Positions 60,137 to 64,000 of a DNA stretch of 64,000 bases are shown piece by piece (the first letter of the stretch is position 1; the number at the start of each line of letters is the position of its first letter). The translations under genes and the position numbers were made by a program. The notes beneath the pieces were generated by a model. That model saw only the letters and a program-made list of their open reading frames with translations, ran no database searches and was not told the DNA's origin. The DNA lies in contig NZ_VOAK01000011.1 of NCBI RefSeq assembly GCF_007859075.1, positions 372,001 through 436,000 on the forward strand. The letters run 5' to 3'. This stretch comes from Gemmobacter aquaticus (lineage in GTDB: Bacteria > Pseudomonadota > Alphaproteobacteria > Rhodobacterales > Rhodobacteraceae).

Positions 60137-60455
60137 GATCTGCCTCATACACCGCCGGCGGTTCGCCGCCGTGCCTTGGGTTCATTGGGCGATACTATGC
60201 CGTCATCCGTGCGAATTTTCAATGCAGCAAAGTGGTTTGCAGGTTTTTCTTCATGCGGCTGCGCAGCCGCAATTGGCTGGTGTTGGCCTGCGCTCTGACA
60301 CAATGGGTTGCGTCTGGCCGCCCGTAACGTGCCGAAGGCGGTCATAGCCGCGCGATTCTGTCGCAACCGTGCAACACAAGTCCCCTGACGGTATAGCGCG
60401 ATGCCCTGTGGATGCCCCCTTTCCGGCCCTGTGCTTACAGGCTATATCCGCGCCC
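60137..60455. other. Intergenic region upstream of lepA
   Basis: 319 bases without a supportable gene. It holds two palindromes, CGGCGGTTCGCCGCCG (60154-60169) and GCGGCTGCGCAGCCGC (60253-60268), and presumably divergent promoters for lepA and the small secreted protein. Confidence 0.45.
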
Positions 60456-62255
<1,800 letters not shown>

Positions 62256-62258
62256 TCC

Positions 62259-62912
62259 CTAGGGATCAAAGCGATAGCCGAAGCGCGCGATGTCTTCGGC
62301 GCAGTCCTCGGCGACGATCCGCGCCAGATCATCGGTATAGGCCGCCCGCCAGTCACGCGGGCGGTCTGATGCGTTCGCGCGGGGCAGGGGCGCAAGGCGG
62401 AAACCCAGATGCGCCTCGACCGGGGCGAGGTCGGTTTCAAGATGCTCCAGCCGCACAAAGGCCGAAGCGCGCTCGGTGCCGGTCCGGTCGGTCATATAGG
62501 CCCGCGCGGGCCAGAGCCGGAATGCGGTGCGGATCTGCGGGTGGCGCAAGAAGGCGTCGAAGGGCAGGGTCTTGGCCAGCGCCACCGACGGATGCGCGAA
62601 TCCCTGCACGCGCAGCCAGCTGTAATAGCTCAGCGCCCGGTCCCAGGGGTTGCGCACCAGCGTAAAGGTGAAAAACCCCGCGATCTCTTCGTCAGAGGCA
62701 AGCCCCGCGATATCGGCCAGTGTCGAATGTTTCCAGAGCCGCCCATGCGCCTTGACCCCGCGCCAGCGACGTGACCGGGCGCGGGCCTTCGGGGTGTCGC
62801 CGATCAGGATATCATCCTTCATGGCCCGCCCCTCCAGCGCGAGCGCAAGCGCCGTGCCGCCCGTTTTGGGGATGTGGACGAAAATGAACCGGCGCCCGCG
62901 CGACAGGATCAT
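62259..62912 (-). CDS. Sulfotransferase-family protein
   Basis: 217 residues. The 5'-phosphosulfate loop FVHIPKTGGTALALAL (about 11-26) and the 3'-phosphate site VRNPWDRALSYYSWL (about 85-99) are those of the Sulfotransfer_2 family. It transfers sulfate from PAPS to a sugar or other acceptor, possibly of a surface polysaccharide. It lies 7 bases downstream of the hydroxyacid dehydrogenase gene, on the same strand. It converges on lepA with only 3 bases between stops. Confidence 0.88.
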   Translation of the reverse strand: MILSRGRRFIFVHIPKTGGTALALALEGRAMKDDILIGDTPKARARSRRWRGVKAHGRLWKHSTLADIAGLASDEEIAGFFTFTLVRNPWDRALSYYSWLRVQGFAHPSVALAKTLPFDAFLRHPQIRTAFRLWPARAYMTDRTGTERASAFVRLEHLETDLAPVEAHLGFRLAPLPRANASDRPRDWRAAYTDDLARIVAEDCAEDIARFGYRFDP

Positions 62913-62919
62913 CGCCGCC

Positions 62920-63867
62920 TCAGTTCACCTGATTGGGCAGGGGGCGCCCTTCGGCAAAGGCCAGCAGATTGTCGAGCGCCATCAGACCCATGGCCTCGCG
63001 CACCTCGAGCGCGGCGGTGCCCAGATGCGGCAGCAGGGTCACGTTCTCCATCGCGCGCAGCGCTTCGGGCACATGGGGTTCGTGCTCATACACATCCAGA
63101 CCTGCACCTGCGATGCCGCCCGCTTGCAGATGGGCGATCAACGCGGCCTCATCGATCACATCCCCGCGCGAGATGTTCACCAGGAAGCCGTCGGGTCGCA
63201 TCTGGGACAGAGCGCGCGCGTCAATCAGGTGGTGGGTCGAGGCCCCACCCGGAACCGCGATGACCACGATATCTGCGGCCAGCGCCTCGGCCATCGGCAC
63301 CTGCTGTGCCGGAAAACCAGGGTCGATGACAGATCGGTTGTGAAAGATCACCGCCATACCAAAACCGAAATGACAGCGACGACCGATGGCCTGGCCAATG
63401 CGCCCCATGCCGATGATCCCGACCTTGCGGCCAGTCACATGCCGGCCCAGCATCTGCGTAGGGTGCCAGCCCGCCCACGCGCCACGACGCAGCATCCGTT
63501 CACCTTCGCCAGCGCGGCGGCAGGTCATCAGGATCAGCGTCATCGCAATATCGGCTGTGGCATCTGTCACGGCGCCAGGCGTATTGGTCACGGGAATGCC
63601 GGCTGCGCGCGCCGCCGCCACGTCGATGTGGTTGTATCCCACCCCGAAATTCGCCAGCAGCCGTGCCCGAGGTTCGGGCACTTGCGCGAAGACCGCGGCC
63701 GAAAAGCGATCACCGAGCGTGGGCATGATGAGATCAAACTCTGCCAGCGATTGCACGAGTTCCGCATCAGACAGGGGCTGGGTGCTCTGTCGCAGGGTGA
63801 CGTCGAAATGCTCTTGCGCCTGTGCAACAACACGCTCGGGCTGCGGTCGTGTGATCAGAAGGCGCAT
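62920..63867 (-). CDS. D-isomer-specific 2-hydroxyacid dehydrogenase (glyoxylate/hydroxypyruvate reductase-like)
   Basis: A 315-residue NAD(P)-dependent dehydrogenase. 'LLANFGVGYNHIDVAAARAAGIPVTNTPGAV' is typical of GyaR-like enzymes. The NAD site is KVGIIGMGRIGQAIG (about 148). The catalytic residues are Arg in 'LVNISRGDVIDEAAL', Glu in 'GAGLDVYEHEPHVP' and His in 'VTLLPHLGTAA'. The start overlaps the stop of the gene before it by one base (TGATG), so it is the second gene of a coupled pair. Confidence 0.93.
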   Translation of the reverse strand: MRLLITRPQPERVVAQAQEHFDVTLRQSTQPLSDAELVQSLAEFDLIMPTLGDRFSAAVFAQVPEPRARLLANFGVGYNHIDVAAARAAGIPVTNTPGAVTDATADIAMTLILMTCRRAGEGERMLRRGAWAGWHPTQMLGRHVTGRKVGIIGMGRIGQAIGRRCHFGFGMAVIFHNRSVIDPGFPAQQVPMAEALAADIVVIAVPGGASTHHLIDARALSQMRPDGFLVNISRGDVIDEAALIAHLQAGGIAGAGLDVYEHEPHVPEALRAMENVTLLPHLGTAALEVREAMGLMALDNLLAFAEGRPLPNQVN

Positions 63868-64000
63868 CAGAACATCCTTCCACCGAGGGGCACGTCATGG
63901 CCGGGGCCAATAAGCACCACCTCGCCATCGGCGTCAGGCAGGCCCAGAACCAGCACCTCGGATCGCACCGGCCCGATCTGGCGGGGCGGGAAGTTGACCA
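63867..64000 (-). CDS. C-terminus of an unrecognised protein, continues beyond the window
   Basis: The last 43 residues read VNFPPRQIGPVRSEVLVLGL, then PDADGEVVLIGPGHDVPLGG and RMF before TGA. The stop shares a base with the ATG of the hydroxyacid dehydrogenase. It is too short to name. Confidence 0.6.
   Translation of the reverse strand, partial: VNFPPRQIGPVRSEVLVLGLPDADGEVVLIGPGHDVPLGGRMF

Overview
The window looks like chromosomal DNA from a high-G+C alphaproteobacterium of the Rhodobacter/Paracoccus group (Rhodobacterales). The evidence is a circularly permuted two-piece tmRNA gene with the tag ANDNRAPVALAA, a trgA-trgB pair of the Rhodobacter sphaeroides type, a PmtA-type phosphatidylethanolamine methyltransferase beside psd and pssA, an sspB-fumC-DUF4169 block, a PleD-DUF3572 divergon and a photolyase-cyclopropane synthase pair behind an RpoE-like promoter. 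No photosynthesis, phage or CRISPR genes are visible. Genus and species cannot be fixed from this sequence alone.

Layout. 0-6 kb: VOC protein (partial), metG, a YceI protein, an aldo/keto reductase, two lipoproteins, a Nudix hydrolase and DUF983. 6.1-8.4 kb: an EF-hand protein followed by an ECF sigma factor, a membrane protein (possible anti-sigma) and a Spy/CnrR-like periplasmic sensor. 8.4-11.1 kb: a PleD-like diguanylate cyclase opposite DUF3572 and a HAD phosphatase. 11.2-14.6 kb: an MttB-superfamily methyltransferase and a DUF4153 membrane protein. 14.6-16.2 kb: an H-NOX-like gene with an HNOBA-GGDEF cyclase. 16.3-18.8 kb: lytic transglycosylase, tRNA-Glu, tRNA-Ser and an IS427-group (IS5 family) insertion sequence. 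18.8-24 kb (minus): DUF3141 PHA-synthase-like protein, pta, ackA and fabI in one run. 24-24.9 kb: decayed DNA with an IS5 remnant and pieces of a receiver domain. 24.9-30 kb: an AcoR-like AAA+ activator without the GAFTGA loop, divergent from a butanediol-dehydrogenase-like ADH and a flavin monooxygenase. 30-33 kb: ssrA, an orphan solute-binding protein and a class V aminotransferase. 33-41.6 kb: sspB, fumC, small proteins, then photolyase, cfa, trgAB and rpoH, which form a stress-response block. 41.8-44 kb: psd, pssA and pmtA, which complete the PS to PE to PC route. 44-54.4 kb: mixed metabolism (two oxidoreductases, XRE regulator, hisN, 8-oxoguanine deaminase, RraB-like), trpS, a rhomboid-like protein without catalytic residues, a low-Mr phosphatase, copper-handling genes and rpmB. 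54.5-64 kb: meaB, DUF3108, a 55-residue protein, a 5'-nucleotidase, DUF952, pyrD, lepA, a sulfotransferase and a hydroxyacid dehydrogenase.

A recurring theme is signalling proteins that keep the family architecture but lose the key residue. The PleD-like receiver has Asn at the phosphoacceptor position 53. The H-NOX has Pro where the heme-ligating His should be and lacks YxSxR. The AAA+ activator lacks GAFTGA. The rhomboid lacks its Ser and His. These are the main candidates for undescribed behaviour. No wholly new multi-gene system is evident.
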